Part shown: positions 8,261 to 17,436 of the stretch, in pieces
Numbering within the stretch: position 1 is the first letter of the stretch
Layout of the letters: every line of letters starts with the position of its first letter
Origin: an uncultured Bacilli bacterium
GTDB taxonomy: Bacteria; Bacillota_I; Bacilli_A; RF39; UBA660
Reading direction: 5' to 3'
DNA: 37,664 nt
NCBI GenBank assembly: GCA_947623935.1
Contig: CANQIE010000010.1
Coordinates: forward strand, 1-37,664
Made by a program: the position numbers and the translations under genes
The notes under the pieces: model-generated
What the model saw: only the letters and a program-made list of their open reading frames with translations
Database searches by the model: none
What the model was told of the DNA's origin: nothing

Positions 8261-8890
8261 ATGAACGAAACAAAAATTGTAAAAAGAGATAACGTCCAAA
8301 AGCAGAAAAAAATCTATCTTTTCCTAGGTATTTTATTAATCGTTGGTATCATCCTTGGAATTAGTTATGTATTTGTCTTAAATGAAGTAGACACAGTTTT
8401 ACTAACCGATGAAATTACCCGCTTTTTCACACAAATGAAATCGATGGAGCATTTCTCCTATGGAAGTAGTTTCATAAATAGTATTTTATCAAATGTGCTT
8501 TATGTTTTTACCGTCTGGTTATTAGGAATATCTGTAATAGGGTTACCTATTATTTTGTTTTTATTGATGATGAAGGGCTTTATATTTGGCTTTTCGATAT
8601 CTTCCATCATCAAAGTTTATCATTTTAAAGGTATACTAGGATCCCTTAGTTATATTTTCCCGCATCAACTTTTATTTTTAATCATTTCGTTATTACTTGT
8701 TTATTATGCTACTTCGTTTTCAACCAAATTATTTTCTTATCTCTTCTTAAAGAAGAATATTAAGTTAAAAGAAGCTATGCATAAATATATCAAGATTTTA
8801 CTTATTGGTGTATTAGGTTCTTTTGTAGCCTCATGTTTTGAAGTGTTCCTAAGCCCTTTTTTGATACAACTTTTTACGAAAATGATTTAA
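8261..8890 (+). CDS. spoIIM: Stage II sporulation protein M-like membrane protein
   Basis: Multi-TM protein with SpoIIM-like organisation (IGLPIILFLLMMKGFIFGFSISSI...FPHQLLFLIISLLLVYYATSFS...FEVFLSPFL). Confidence 0.8.
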   Translation: MNETKIVKRDNVQKQKKIYLFLGILLIVGIILGISYVFVLNEVDTVLLTDEITRFFTQMKSMEHFSYGSSFINSILSNVLYVFTVWLLGISVIGLPIILFLLMMKGFIFGFSISSIIKVYHFKGILGSLSYIFPHQLLFLIISLLLVYYATSFSTKLFSYLFLKKNIKLKEAMHKYIKILLIGVLGSFVASCFEVFLSPFLIQLFTKMI

Positions 8891-8905
8891 TCTGTAGTTC
8901 TAATA

Positions 8906-8936
8906 AGAAAAGGAAAGCCTTTTCTTTATTTTTGGG
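8906..8936 (+). terminator. Rho-independent terminator after spoIIM
   Basis: AGAAAAGG-AAAG-CCTTTTCT then TTATTTTT. Confidence 0.7.
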
Positions 8937-8972
8937 AAAAAATAAGTTATAATGGAGGGTAGGTGATGTGCT

Positions 8973-10079
8973 TTGAAAAAAGTCGTAATTGGAATGAGTG
9001 GTGGAGTCGATTCTTCGGTTGCTGCCATTCTTTTAAAGAAGCAAGGATACGAAGTAATCGGTTTATTTATGCGAAACTGGGATACCTCTGTCAATGGTGA
9101 TATTTTAGGAAATCCTAATTTGGGAGATTCCATCTGCCCTCAAGAACAAGATTATAACGATGCCTTGGAAGTATGCAAGAAGTTAGATATTCCGCTTCAT
9201 AGAGTCGATTTTGTGAAGGAGTATTGGGATTTTGTCTTTACCTATTTCTTAGATGAATTAAAGAAGGGAAGAACGCCTAATCCGGATATCATGTGTAACA
9301 AATATATTAAGTTTGATTACTTTATCAAAGAAGCTAAAAAATTAGGAGCCGATTATATTGCTACTGGACATTATGCGAAGATGGAAAACGGTTATTTATG
9401 TCGTGCTAAAGATTTAAATAAGGATCAAACTTATTTCCTATCACAATTATCGAAAGAACAATTAGAAAATGTTTTGTTTCCCATTGGTAATTTAGAAAAA
9501 AGTGAAGTTCGTAAAATTGCCGAAGAATACGATTTAGTGACCGCTAAAAAGAAAGACTCCACCGGTATTTGCTTTATTGGGGAACGGAATTTTAAACAAT
9601 TTTTAAAGAATTATTTGCCGAATATGCCGGGTTCTATTATTAATATCGAAACCAAAGAAGAATTAGGAAAGCATATCGGATTAATGTACTATACCATAGG
9701 ACAGAGAAGGGGACTTGATGTAGGTGGTACTGAAGATAAACTCTTTGTGGTAGGAAAGGATTTAAATCAGAATATTCTCTATGTTATGGAAGGAGAAAAT
9801 AATCCTTATCTTTATTCCGATAGTTGTCTTATTGAAGATGTTAATTTCAATTGTGAGTTACGTCCTACTTCATGTACAGCTAAATTTCGGTATCGGCAAC
9901 AAGATTATCCGGTTACTTTAGAATACTTAGATAACAATGAAATTTTAGTGCGATATGATCCTGTAAAAGCGGTAACTCCTGGACAAGCCTGCGTTTTATA
10001 TTTAGAGGATAAATGTCTTGGAGGAGGATTCATCAAAGAAGTTCGTAAAGATGACAAGAAACTTTGGTATTTATTGTAA
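8973..10079 (+). CDS. mnmA: tRNA 2-thiouridine(34) synthase MnmA
   Basis: [92 protein letters not shown] start. Confidence 0.97.
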   Translation: MKKVVIGMSGGVDSSVAAILLKKQGYEVIGLFMRNWDTSVNGDILGNPNLGDSICPQEQDYNDALEVCKKLDIPLHRVDFVKEYWDFVFTYFLDELKKGRTPNPDIMCNKYIKFDYFIKEAKKLGADYIATGHYAKMENGYLCRAKDLNKDQTYFLSQLSKEQLENVLFPIGNLEKSEVRKIAEEYDLVTAKKKDSTGICFIGERNFKQFLKNYLPNMPGSIINIETKEELGKHIGLMYYTIGQRRGLDVGGTEDKLFVVGKDLNQNILYVMEGENNPYLYSDSCLIEDVNFNCELRPTSCTAKFRYRQQDYPVTLEYLDNNEILVRYDPVKAVTPGQACVLYLEDKCLGGGFIKEVRKDDKKLWYLL

Positions 10080-10087
10080 AGTGAAAT

Positions 10088-10128
10088 GTAAAGTTTACTC
10101 TTGCAAAAAAATGTAGAAATGGTACAAT
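10088..10128 (+). promoter_or_regulatory. Putative promoter TTGCAA-N16-TACAAT with adjacent 11-bp palindrome GTAAAGTTTAC
   Basis: -35 at 10101-10106, -10 at 10123-10128, palindrome 10088-10098. Confidence 0.4.
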
Positions 10129-10150
10129 GATATTAGGAGGGTCGATAGAC

Positions 10151-10921
10151 GTGGATAGTTTAAATAAATTATTAGGAGAATTAGGCATATCAAAAGTGCG
10201 TCTTGCTAAATATCTAGGTGTGTCAAGACAAATGTTATATAATTATTTAGGTCAAGAAAGTTTATCGGATTGGCCAAAAGAAAAGGCTATGAAATTATTA
10301 TGCCTTTTAGATATAAAAGATATTAAGGATATTGAAAAAATTAAAGTAGATGGCAATTATATCATCGATGTAGAAGGTAGATTATCTGAAGGTGTAAAAG
10401 ATACTTCTAATAGAGAAATGATGACGGATTTGAGAGGGTTCAATAAAAAAGAACAAGAACTACTTGCTAATCTTTTTAACCTTTTAAAAGATAAGCTTGC
10501 AGATGATAAATCTAAAGAGACGTATTATGCATTCCGCTATTTATATTATTACTTACAATCGATGGATTCTACTAAAGAATTAAAATATATTTTAGGTTAT
10601 ATCGTTAAATCACTAGGATTTGTAGATCCAAAAGAATATGCTTTTAATGAACCTCAACAATTTATTTTTGAAAGTATCATGTATTCTGCTATGTCACTCT
10701 ACGGGGGTGGAAGTGCTTCTAAATCGAAAATTGCCGATACCCATAAACGTTTTGTTGAAGAAATAGAGCGTAAGAAAGAAGAAAAATTAAGTCGTACCCA
10801 AGAACTTAATACGGCTCGTATTCAAGCTCTAAAAGAGTTAGGATATACCGCTATTACGGAAGAAAATGCTAAGGAAGTATTGGATAAGATTGCCGAGATT
10901 CAATCTCGAAAAGTAAGCTAA
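10151..10921 (+). CDS. Helix-turn-helix (XRE-like) DNA-binding protein with unknown C-terminal domain
   Basis: GTG start at 10151 preceded by AGGAGGG; LLGELGISKVRLAKYLGVSRQMLYNYLGQ is an HTH. Confidence 0.8.
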   Translation: MDSLNKLLGELGISKVRLAKYLGVSRQMLYNYLGQESLSDWPKEKAMKLLCLLDIKDIKDIEKIKVDGNYIIDVEGRLSEGVKDTSNREMMTDLRGFNKKEQELLANLFNLLKDKLADDKSKETYYAFRYLYYYLQSMDSTKELKYILGYIVKSLGFVDPKEYAFNEPQQFIFESIMYSAMSLYGGGSASKSKIADTHKRFVEEIERKKEEKLSRTQELNTARIQALKELGYTAITEENAKEVLDKIAEIQSRKVS

Positions 10922-10928
10922 ATAATAG

Positions 10929-10952
10929 AGTAGGGGGACCTACTTTTTTTTA
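10929..10952 (+). terminator. Rho-independent terminator after HTH gene
   Basis: AGTAGG-GGGA-CCTACT followed by T8. Confidence 0.8.
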
Positions 10953-11595
10953 ATAGTCAATCATAATATATTATCGCTTATTTATAAATAATGTTATTTG
11001 AATCTTATATTAAATTTCATATTTGAATTATTTACATTGAATAGCTCTATACAAAGTATGTCATCTAATAAATTATTATCTAAAAAAATAGGTTCAACTC
11101 CCCTACTTATTATTTGTTTTTCTAAAAGGGGAGGAAGAGAGTACGAGTTAATATTTTCATTTGAGATGAACAATTCATCATCTCATTTTATCTCGATTCG
11201 TTTTAGAGTATTCTAAAATTATATTTGAAAAAGAATTTATATATAATAATTAATTTAAAAATATCTATTTTATAAAATTAACTATTTTAATAATCTATAA
11301 AGTATATGATAAAATATAAATATAGATAATAACAATCTCTTATTTGAGTAAGACAATTAATCATCTTTTTAATCAATTTTCATTTATTCGCATAATATAT
11401 ATTATGTTAACTTCTTATTTGTGAAAAAATTATAATTTTTTTATTATACTTCTATAATATATACTAATTATTTAATATATTAATCATTTATATTTTTTAA
11501 TAATTAATTACTCTATTTAATGATATTGATTCTTGTTTCTTTCTATTTATTATAATTAAATATTTATAATAATAATGTTATAAAAAAATAAGAAT
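10953..11595. other. Long extremely AT-rich intergenic region
   Basis: About 640 bp without convincing genes in an otherwise tightly packed window; strings of A/T across 11220-11590. Confidence 0.7.
10994..11182 (-). pseudogene. Possible gene remnant (62 codons, no good start)
   Basis: Manual minus-strand translation: DDELFISNENINSYSLPPLLEKQIISRGVEPIFLDNNLLDDILCIELFNVNNSNMKFNIRFK*. Protein-like, but preceded in frame by TGA and lacking RBS/start. Confidence 0.25.
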
Positions 11596-11601
11596 TAAAA
11601 A

Positions 11602-11617
11602 AGGGGACTCCTCCCCT
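11602..11617 (-). terminator. Terminator downstream of the lipoprotein gene
   Basis: Minus strand AGGGG...CCCCT hairpin followed by TTTTTT. Confidence 0.65.
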
Positions 11618-11619
11618 CT

Positions 11620-12066
11620 TTATTTTGTAATAAATTTTATATTATTATCGACAATACCAGAATAGAATAAAATTTCATAGTGATCCATTTCATTAACATC
11701 ATAGATTAGTTGATACATTATAGATTCTTGAGGTGCAATTTCTGTATCTTTATTGTGATTCAAATCAGGATAGAGCGTATTATCTATTTTTAACTGAAAA
11801 CTTTTTTGCACATCAATGGTTTGAGTTTCTGAAGAAATATTAGTAATTTTAAATTCCAATACAAGGTAATGATCGTTTTCTGGTTCTACATCTTGAAAAT
11901 GATCTTGACTCAATATATCATTTAAAGAAATTTTATAGATATTATCCATAGTAGCTTCTTCATTTAGATAATATTCCGTTTTACTAGGCATTTGTTTAAC
12001 TGAAAAACAGCCCACAAAAGGAAGCATTATAGTACAAAGAAGAAATACTTTTAAAAATTTTTTCAT
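11620..12066 (-). CDS. Lipoprotein, DUF4352-like
   Basis: Lipobox-like LPFVGC after a KK-hydrophobic signal; beta-rich domain (YLVLEFKITNISSETQTID...FQLKIDNTLYPD...IAPQESIMYQLIYDV). Confidence 0.75.
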   Translation of the reverse strand: MKKFLKVFLLCTIMLPFVGCFSVKQMPSKTEYYLNEEATMDNIYKISLNDILSQDHFQDVEPENDHYLVLEFKITNISSETQTIDVQKSFQLKIDNTLYPDLNHNKDTEIAPQESIMYQLIYDVNEMDHYEILFYSGIVDNNIKFITK

Positions 12067-12179
12067 ATCGTTTACTCCTACTCTATTCTCATTATATCAT
12101 TTTTTTAAGAAATACAAAATGATTCTATTAAAAATGTATAAAATATAAACTTAGGATCAAAATATAAATGGAGGTTAAA

Positions 12180-12479
12180 ATGAAAAAGAATAAAGTGAGT
12201 CACGATAATGAAAAAGATAGTTTTGCTAAAAGACATGATCAGAAAATCAAATGTGATGTAGAAAATTGTACTTATAATGATGGCGAAACGAATTGTTGTG
12301 AACTTCCTGAAATCAAAGTCAGTAGTGAAGATGATCCAACCATGGAGAAAGACACGACCATTTGTGATAGTTTTGAATGCAAAGAAGATTGCTCTAGTGA
12401 TTGCAATGATGATTATGATGAAGATGATACTGATGATGAAGAGGAAGACGATGAAGAAGAAAAAGAAGATGAGGAATAA
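12180..12479 (+). CDS. DUF1540-like Cys-rich small protein with long acidic tail
   Basis: IKCDVENCTYNDGETNCCELPEIKV...TTICDSFEC Cys pattern, then DDYDEDDTDDEEEDDEEEKEDEE. RBS GGAGG before ATG 12180. Confidence 0.75.
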   Translation: MKKNKVSHDNEKDSFAKRHDQKIKCDVENCTYNDGETNCCELPEIKVSSEDDPTMEKDTTICDSFECKEDCSSDCNDDYDEDDTDDEEEDDEEEKEDEE

Positions 12480-12496
12480 TTCATCTTCTTTTTTGT
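12463..12496. terminator. Bidirectional terminator between DUF1540 gene and folD
   Basis: AAGAAGATGA-GGAATAAT-TCATCTTCTT then T-run. Confidence 0.7.
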
Positions 12497-13317
12497 CTTT
12501 GTTCTGTTTTTTCTACATGATTTTTATATGCTTCTAAAGTTTGTTCTAATAAAGTAGCAATGGTTACCGGTCCTACTCCACCTGGAACCGGAGAATAATA
12601 ACTTGCTTTTTCATTTAATCCTTTTGGATCAACATCGCCTATATTTCCTTCATTGTAGCCTACATCGATTACTACTACATTCTCTTTTAACCATTCACTT
12701 TTAATAAAATGAGGCTTCCCTATAGCCGCTACTACAATATCGGCTTTTTTTAAATAGTCTTTGATGTTTTTGGTTTTAGAATGACAAATCGTTACTGTAG
12801 CATTTCGTTCTAATAGTAAATTGGCAGTAGGTTTTCCAACAATGGTACTTCTTCCTACGACTACAGCGTTTTTTCCTTCAACATCAATACCATAATAGTC
12901 AAGCATGTTCATCATAGCGTTGGCTGTTGCACTTTTAAAACTAGATCGTTCTGATAAACCATCAATATCTTTATCGGGAGCTATGGCACGAAAACAAGTA
13001 GCTTCATCGATTCCTTCTGGAAGAGGATGCTGTATTAATATACCATCGATTTCTTCTGTTTTGTTCCATCGATTTATCAAAGAAATAATCTCCTCTTCAG
13101 AAATGGTTTCATAGGCAAATATCTGATTTAAAATACCTGCTTCTTCACATGCTTTCTTTTTCATTTGAACATACATCAAGCTGGCTGGCTCATTTCCTAC
13201 TAATAACGTTACCAGTAAAGGAGGTCTCCCATATTCTAATAAATAACGATCAGTTTCAATGGAAAGATGTTCTTTTAATTCTTTGCTAATTCTTTTCCCA
13301 TCCATTTGAATAGCCAT
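12481..13317 (-). CDS. folD: Bifunctional methylenetetrahydrofolate dehydrogenase/cyclohydrolase FolD
   Basis: SLMYVQMKKKACEEAGI; DGILIQHPLPEGID; VVVGRSTIVGKPTANLLLERNATVTICHSKT; DVGYN; PVPGGVGPVTIATLLEQTLEA. Confidence 0.96.
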   Translation of the reverse strand: MAIQMDGKRISKELKEHLSIETDRYLLEYGRPPLLVTLLVGNEPASLMYVQMKKKACEEAGILNQIFAYETISEEEIISLINRWNKTEEIDGILIQHPLPEGIDEATCFRAIAPDKDIDGLSERSSFKSATANAMMNMLDYYGIDVEGKNAVVVGRSTIVGKPTANLLLERNATVTICHSKTKNIKDYLKKADIVVAAIGKPHFIKSEWLKENVVVIDVGYNEGNIGDVDPKGLNEKASYYSPVPGGVGPVTIATLLEQTLEAYKNHVEKTEQRQKRR

Positions 13318-13335
13318 AGGTATTTTTCCCCTTCT

Positions 13336-14502
13336 CTATTTTAGTTCTTCAAGAAAACTCGTTCCAATCTCTGGTTTTTCTACTTCGAAGTTTTCTGCAA
13401 TCGTTGCCGCAATATCAGCCATACTATTTAAGATTTCTAAACGTTTTGGTTCTTTGAAGTCTCTTCCAAAAAGAATAACTGGAACATTTTCTCTTGTATG
13501 TGAATTTCCTTTAAAGGTAGGATCATTTCCGTGATCGGCTGTAATAATCAATAAATCGTCGTTATTGAGTTTATTTAGAATCATAGGAATTTCTACATCT
13601 AGGTCTTCAATCGCATTGGCATAGCCTTCTAAATCACGTTTATGACCATATAGCGAATCAAAGTCTGCCATATTAGCCATACAAATACCGGTAAAGTTCT
13701 TTTCCATGACATCGGTTAGTTTGTTAATGACATCCATGTTAGTCGTTGCCTTCATGGTTTTGGTTATTCCTTCTCCATCAAAAATATCGCTTATTTTTCC
13801 TATTCCAATGACACTATAGGAATGGTCCTTTAAAAAGTCTAAAACCGTTTTTTTAGGTGGTTTTACGGCATAATCTCTTCGTTCATTGGTAAACTTATAT
13901 TTACCATTCTTGCCGGTAAACGGTCTTGCAATAACACGCCCTACTCTCCACTCCTCACGCATGGTAAGTTTTCTTATTTTTTCTGCGTATTGATAAAGTT
14001 TCGATAAAGGAACGACATCTTCGTGTGCTGCAATTTGAATGTTGGCGTCATTCGACATAAAGACAATCAAAGATCCATACTGCATATGACGATCCCCTAG
14101 TTCTTTTAAGATAACTTCAGGGTCCATACATTTATTACCAATGACTCTTCTACCCGTAATCATTTCAATTTGATCGATGAGTTCTCTAGGAAATCCCGTT
14201 TCGGTAAAGTTAGAAAATGGTACCGAATTTTTAATGCCTACTAACTCATAATGACCAGATAGGCTGTCTTTTCCTAAATTAGTAGGTTTAGCAATAGTAT
14301 AATAGGCTTCCACATCGTTATTTTCATCCATTTGTAAGGTATTTAAGAAACCTAATTTTTGCAAATTAGGAATAAATAAGTTATAATTTTCTTTAATATG
14401 TCCTAAGGTATTACACCCTTCATCTTCGTACTTATTGGCATCTATTGCCTCCCCTACTCCGAGAGAATCTAAAACCAATAAAAATATTCGTTTGAATTTC
14501 AT
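13336..14502 (-). CDS. deoB: Phosphopentomutase DeoB
   Basis: FKRIFLLVLDSLGVGEAIDANKYEDEGCNTLGHI; KDSLSGHYELVG; RVIARPFTGK; IITADHGNDPTFKGNSHTRENVPVILFG. Confidence 0.96.
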   Translation of the reverse strand: MKFKRIFLLVLDSLGVGEAIDANKYEDEGCNTLGHIKENYNLFIPNLQKLGFLNTLQMDENNDVEAYYTIAKPTNLGKDSLSGHYELVGIKNSVPFSNFTETGFPRELIDQIEMITGRRVIGNKCMDPEVILKELGDRHMQYGSLIVFMSNDANIQIAAHEDVVPLSKLYQYAEKIRKLTMREEWRVGRVIARPFTGKNGKYKFTNERRDYAVKPPKKTVLDFLKDHSYSVIGIGKISDIFDGEGITKTMKATTNMDVINKLTDVMEKNFTGICMANMADFDSLYGHKRDLEGYANAIEDLDVEIPMILNKLNNDDLLIITADHGNDPTFKGNSHTRENVPVILFGRDFKEPKRLEILNSMADIAATIAENFEVEKPEIGTSFLEELK

Positions 14503-14517
14503 TCTAAAACTCCTTTA

Positions 14518-15177
14518 CTACTTCTTTATATATTGTTTTGCTTTAGCAAGTTCTTGGTTTGCATCCTTGCTTTCTTGATCAATTTGGACATCTTTTAAAC
14601 TGGGAACTGAAAGTGTTTCAATAGCATACAATCTTCCCACTTCTAAGTGATTGAGATAAGCATCTTGCCATTCTTTAAGTACTTCTTGTTTTTTTGATGA
14701 GACAAAATTAATTTGGGAAGTAATTTCTTTTTCTTTATTCGTAAGTAGGCAGATTTTGGCATCGAGTGTAGTTAATGTTTTGACAAGGGAAGTTTTACTT
14801 TCCATAAGTGGGGCTAATCTTCTCTCAATTTCTTCACTTGCTTTTTTCATTGCTTCTTTATATTGCGTATAATGATATAACATATTGCCAGCAAAGAGAA
14901 TCGATAAAGCATTTAATCCAAAACTAGCAAGTGTACCCTTTTGCGAAAGACTGATGGTACCTAAAAGGGTAATAGATAAAAGATTCGTAAACAGGTCTTT
15001 TTGTAATTGAGTAGAAAGTTCTTCTTTTTTGGTTACTAGAGCTTCTATTTCTTTATCTACTTCTTCATACATCGATAGGACATTAAAACGAAGTATGGAA
15101 AGTTCTTTTTTATTTTTTCTGTTTTGTTCGCTTATTTCGGTTAATTCCTTTATTTTATTGTCAAATGCATTCGACAT
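14518..15177 (-). CDS. Hypothetical coiled-coil protein with short hydrophobic segment
   Basis: Co-directional between xerD and deoB; heptad-rich sequence flanking LLSITLLGTISLSQKGTLASFGLNALSILFAGNMLY. Confidence 0.7.
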   Translation of the reverse strand: MSNAFDNKIKELTEISEQNRKNKKELSILRFNVLSMYEEVDKEIEALVTKKEELSTQLQKDLFTNLLSITLLGTISLSQKGTLASFGLNALSILFAGNMLYHYTQYKEAMKKASEEIERRLAPLMESKTSLVKTLTTLDAKICLLTNKEKEITSQINFVSSKKQEVLKEWQDAYLNHLEVGRLYAIETLSVPSLKDVQIDQESKDANQELAKAKQYIKK

Positions 15178-15188
15178 AGTATCCTCCT

Positions 15189-16091
15189 TTAATGATCGCT
15201 TCTAGGATGATATTTTTGATAATCTTCTTCTACTTTCTTATTTGTAATATGTGTATATATTTTAGTGGTTGAAATATCGGCGTGACCTAAAAGTTCTTGA
15301 ATCGATCTAAGATCTGCTCCTCCTTCTAATAAGTGGGTAGCGAAACTGTGTCTTAAGGTATGAGGACTAATATCTCCTTTTATTCCTTTTTCTTGGAGCA
15401 TTTTCTTTAACATTTTGAAACATCCTTGTCTAGTAATAGGTTTTCCATGATTGTTTAAAAAAAGATAATCATTTGAACCGTGTTTTAAAAGATGAGGTCG
15501 TACTTCCACATACTTTTGAATCGCTTCAATGGCGTAATCACCTAGTGGAACAATACGTTCTTTTCGCCCTTTTCCATAGATTCGAATAACACTATTCAGT
15601 AAATCGATATCTTGAAATGTTAAATTAGTAAGCTCACTAATTCTAAGACCTGACCCATAAAGAAGCTCTAAAATGGCTTTATTACGATAATCATAGACGG
15701 TATTTAACGGCATATCTAAAAGTTTTTCCGTTTCTTCTTTAGAAATGGTCTTAGGAAGGCGTTTCGTAAGTTTAGGACGTGTTACCAAAAGACTCACATC
15801 TTTACTCACTTTTTCATTTTTTAATAAATACTTATGAAAGTTTTTTATAACTGTTAAATGATGAGCAACCGAAGATGATTTTTCGTTCTTTTTAGCAAGG
15901 TCTTGTAAATAAGCTTCAATATTCTTTTGGGTAATTTCTTTCTCGGAAGTAATACCTCGTTTTTCAAGAAAAAGAGCATATTGGTCTAAATCATTTTGAT
16001 AGCTCATTTTCGTATTCTTTGTAAGTTGTTGCTCGTATAGTACACTATCTAAATAGGATTGAATCTCTTTTTTTAAAGATGTTTCCTTCAT
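15189..16091 (-). CDS. xerD: Tyrosine recombinase, XerD-like
   Basis: LLYGSGLRISELTNLTFQDID (R), HTLRHSFATHLLEGGADLRSIQELLGHADISTTKIYTH (HxxR...H/Y). Start revised to 16091 with AGAGGATG upstream. Next to deoB, as ripX/xerD is next to drm in Bacillus. Confidence 0.92.
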   Translation of the reverse strand: MKETSLKKEIQSYLDSVLYEQQLTKNTKMSYQNDLDQYALFLEKRGITSEKEITQKNIEAYLQDLAKKNEKSSSVAHHLTVIKNFHKYLLKNEKVSKDVSLLVTRPKLTKRLPKTISKEETEKLLDMPLNTVYDYRNKAILELLYGSGLRISELTNLTFQDIDLLNSVIRIYGKGRKERIVPLGDYAIEAIQKYVEVRPHLLKHGSNDYLFLNNHGKPITRQGCFKMLKKMLQEKGIKGDISPHTLRHSFATHLLEGGADLRSIQELLGHADISTTKIYTHITNKKVEEDYQKYHPRSDH

Positions 16092-16185
16092 TATTTCATC
16101 CTCTTTCTTAAGGATTAAAATAATTATACCATATTCTTTCAAAAAAGGATAATATTTGATAAAATAAAAGAAGGAGGAAAAGAAC

Positions 16186-17418
16186 ATGGAACAACCTCTA
16201 GCTATTAAATTATGCCCTACTTCGATCGATGAAGTAATAGGACAAGATCACCTTTTAGGAAAAGATAAAGTTTTACGTAATTTAATCAAAAATAAAAAAT
16301 TATTTTCGATGATTTTATATGGAAAACCAGGTATTGGTAAAACGTCGATTGCCAAGGCCATGGTCAATGATTTAGGCGTTCGTTACCGATTCTTAAATGC
16401 GACCAGTAACAATAAACATGATTTTGATGTCGTTGTAGAAGAAGCCAAGATGTACGATGGTATGGTTTTAATCATGGATGAGATTCATAGATTAAATAAA
16501 GATAAACAAGATTTACTACTTCCGAACCTAGAAAGCGGTTTAATTACGTTAATTGGAATGACGACTTCAAACCCCTATCATTCGATTAATCCAGCCATTA
16601 GAAGCAGGTGTCAACTATTTGAACTACATGAACTATCTTATGACGATATTTTAAAAGGCCTCAAAAGAGCCATAAAACACCCCGATTTGAAAGGAATTAA
16701 GATTGGTAATAAAGAACTCGAATATATTGCCAATCTTGCAGGAAATGACCTAAGATACGCTTATAACTTATTGGAAGTTGCTTTCTATTCGACATCGGAT
16801 AAAAAAGTAACGCTTGATCACTTAAAAAGTATCAATAATAAACCATCTTTCTTTCATGATAAAGATGGCGATGGTCATTATGACGTGCTATCGGCTTTTC
16901 AAAAATCCATTCGAGGAAGTGATGTCGATGCTTCTCTTCATTATCTAGCTCGTCTTATTGAAAGCGGCGATTTAGATAGTATATATCGCCGTATGAGTGT
17001 AATTGCCTATGAAGATATAGGACTAGCTAACCCTAGTATTGGACCTAAAGTGATGGCGGCCATTCATGCCTCAGAATTAGTGGGACTTCCAGAAGCCAGA
17101 ATTCCTCTTGGTACCATTGTGATTGAAATGGCCTTGTCGCCTAAATCCAATACGGGAATTAATGGAATAGACGCTGCTTTAGCGGATATTGAAACAGGAC
17201 GTGCTGGACCTATTCCCGATTATTTACGAGGAGGAGGAACTCCTGAATACAAATATCCGCACAACTACAAAGGAAGTTATGTTCCTCAACAATATCTACC
17301 AGATAACCTCAAAAAGAAAAAATATTACCAAGCAAAAACCGAAACCAAGTTTGAAAAAGAATTAGCTACAGTCGATCAAAAAATTACGGAAATCAAAAAG
17401 AAGAACAATGTAGGTTAG
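16186..17418 (+). CDS. rarA: Replication-associated recombination protein A (RarA/MgsA AAA+ ATPase)
   Basis: IGQDHLLG; YGKPGIGKTSIAKAM; LIMDEIHRLNKDKQD; TSNPYHSINPAIRSRCQLFELHEL; YEDIGLANPS; PDYLRGGGTPEYKYPHNYKGSYVPQQYLPD. Confidence 0.96.
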   Translation: MEQPLAIKLCPTSIDEVIGQDHLLGKDKVLRNLIKNKKLFSMILYGKPGIGKTSIAKAMVNDLGVRYRFLNATSNNKHDFDVVVEEAKMYDGMVLIMDEIHRLNKDKQDLLLPNLESGLITLIGMTTSNPYHSINPAIRSRCQLFELHELSYDDILKGLKRAIKHPDLKGIKIGNKELEYIANLAGNDLRYAYNLLEVAFYSTSDKKVTLDHLKSINNKPSFFHDKDGDGHYDVLSAFQKSIRGSDVDASLHYLARLIESGDLDSIYRRMSVIAYEDIGLANPSIGPKVMAAIHASELVGLPEARIPLGTIVIEMALSPKSNTGINGIDAALADIETGRAGPIPDYLRGGGTPEYKYPHNYKGSYVPQQYLPDNLKKKKYYQAKTETKFEKELATVDQKITEIKKKNNVG

Positions 17419-17436
17419 TTCTTCTTTTATTTTTTA
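17396..17436. terminator. Bidirectional terminator between rarA and the 412-aa gene
   Basis: AAAAGAAGAAC-AATGTAGGTTA-GTTCTTCTTTT plus T-tract. Confidence 0.75.

Noticed and set aside
11088-11106. GGTTCAACTCCCC resembling a tRNA T-arm
   Set aside because: No acceptor, D-arm or anticodon stem could be built around it.
10998-11216. 72-aa plus-strand ORF in the AT-rich gap
   Set aside because: TTG start, no RBS, low-complexity translation; the opposite strand reads more protein-like.
12277-12537. 86-aa ORF in another frame of the DUF1540 gene
   Set aside because: Poly-K/M translation is the shifted frame of the acidic GAT/GAA tract; runs into folD.
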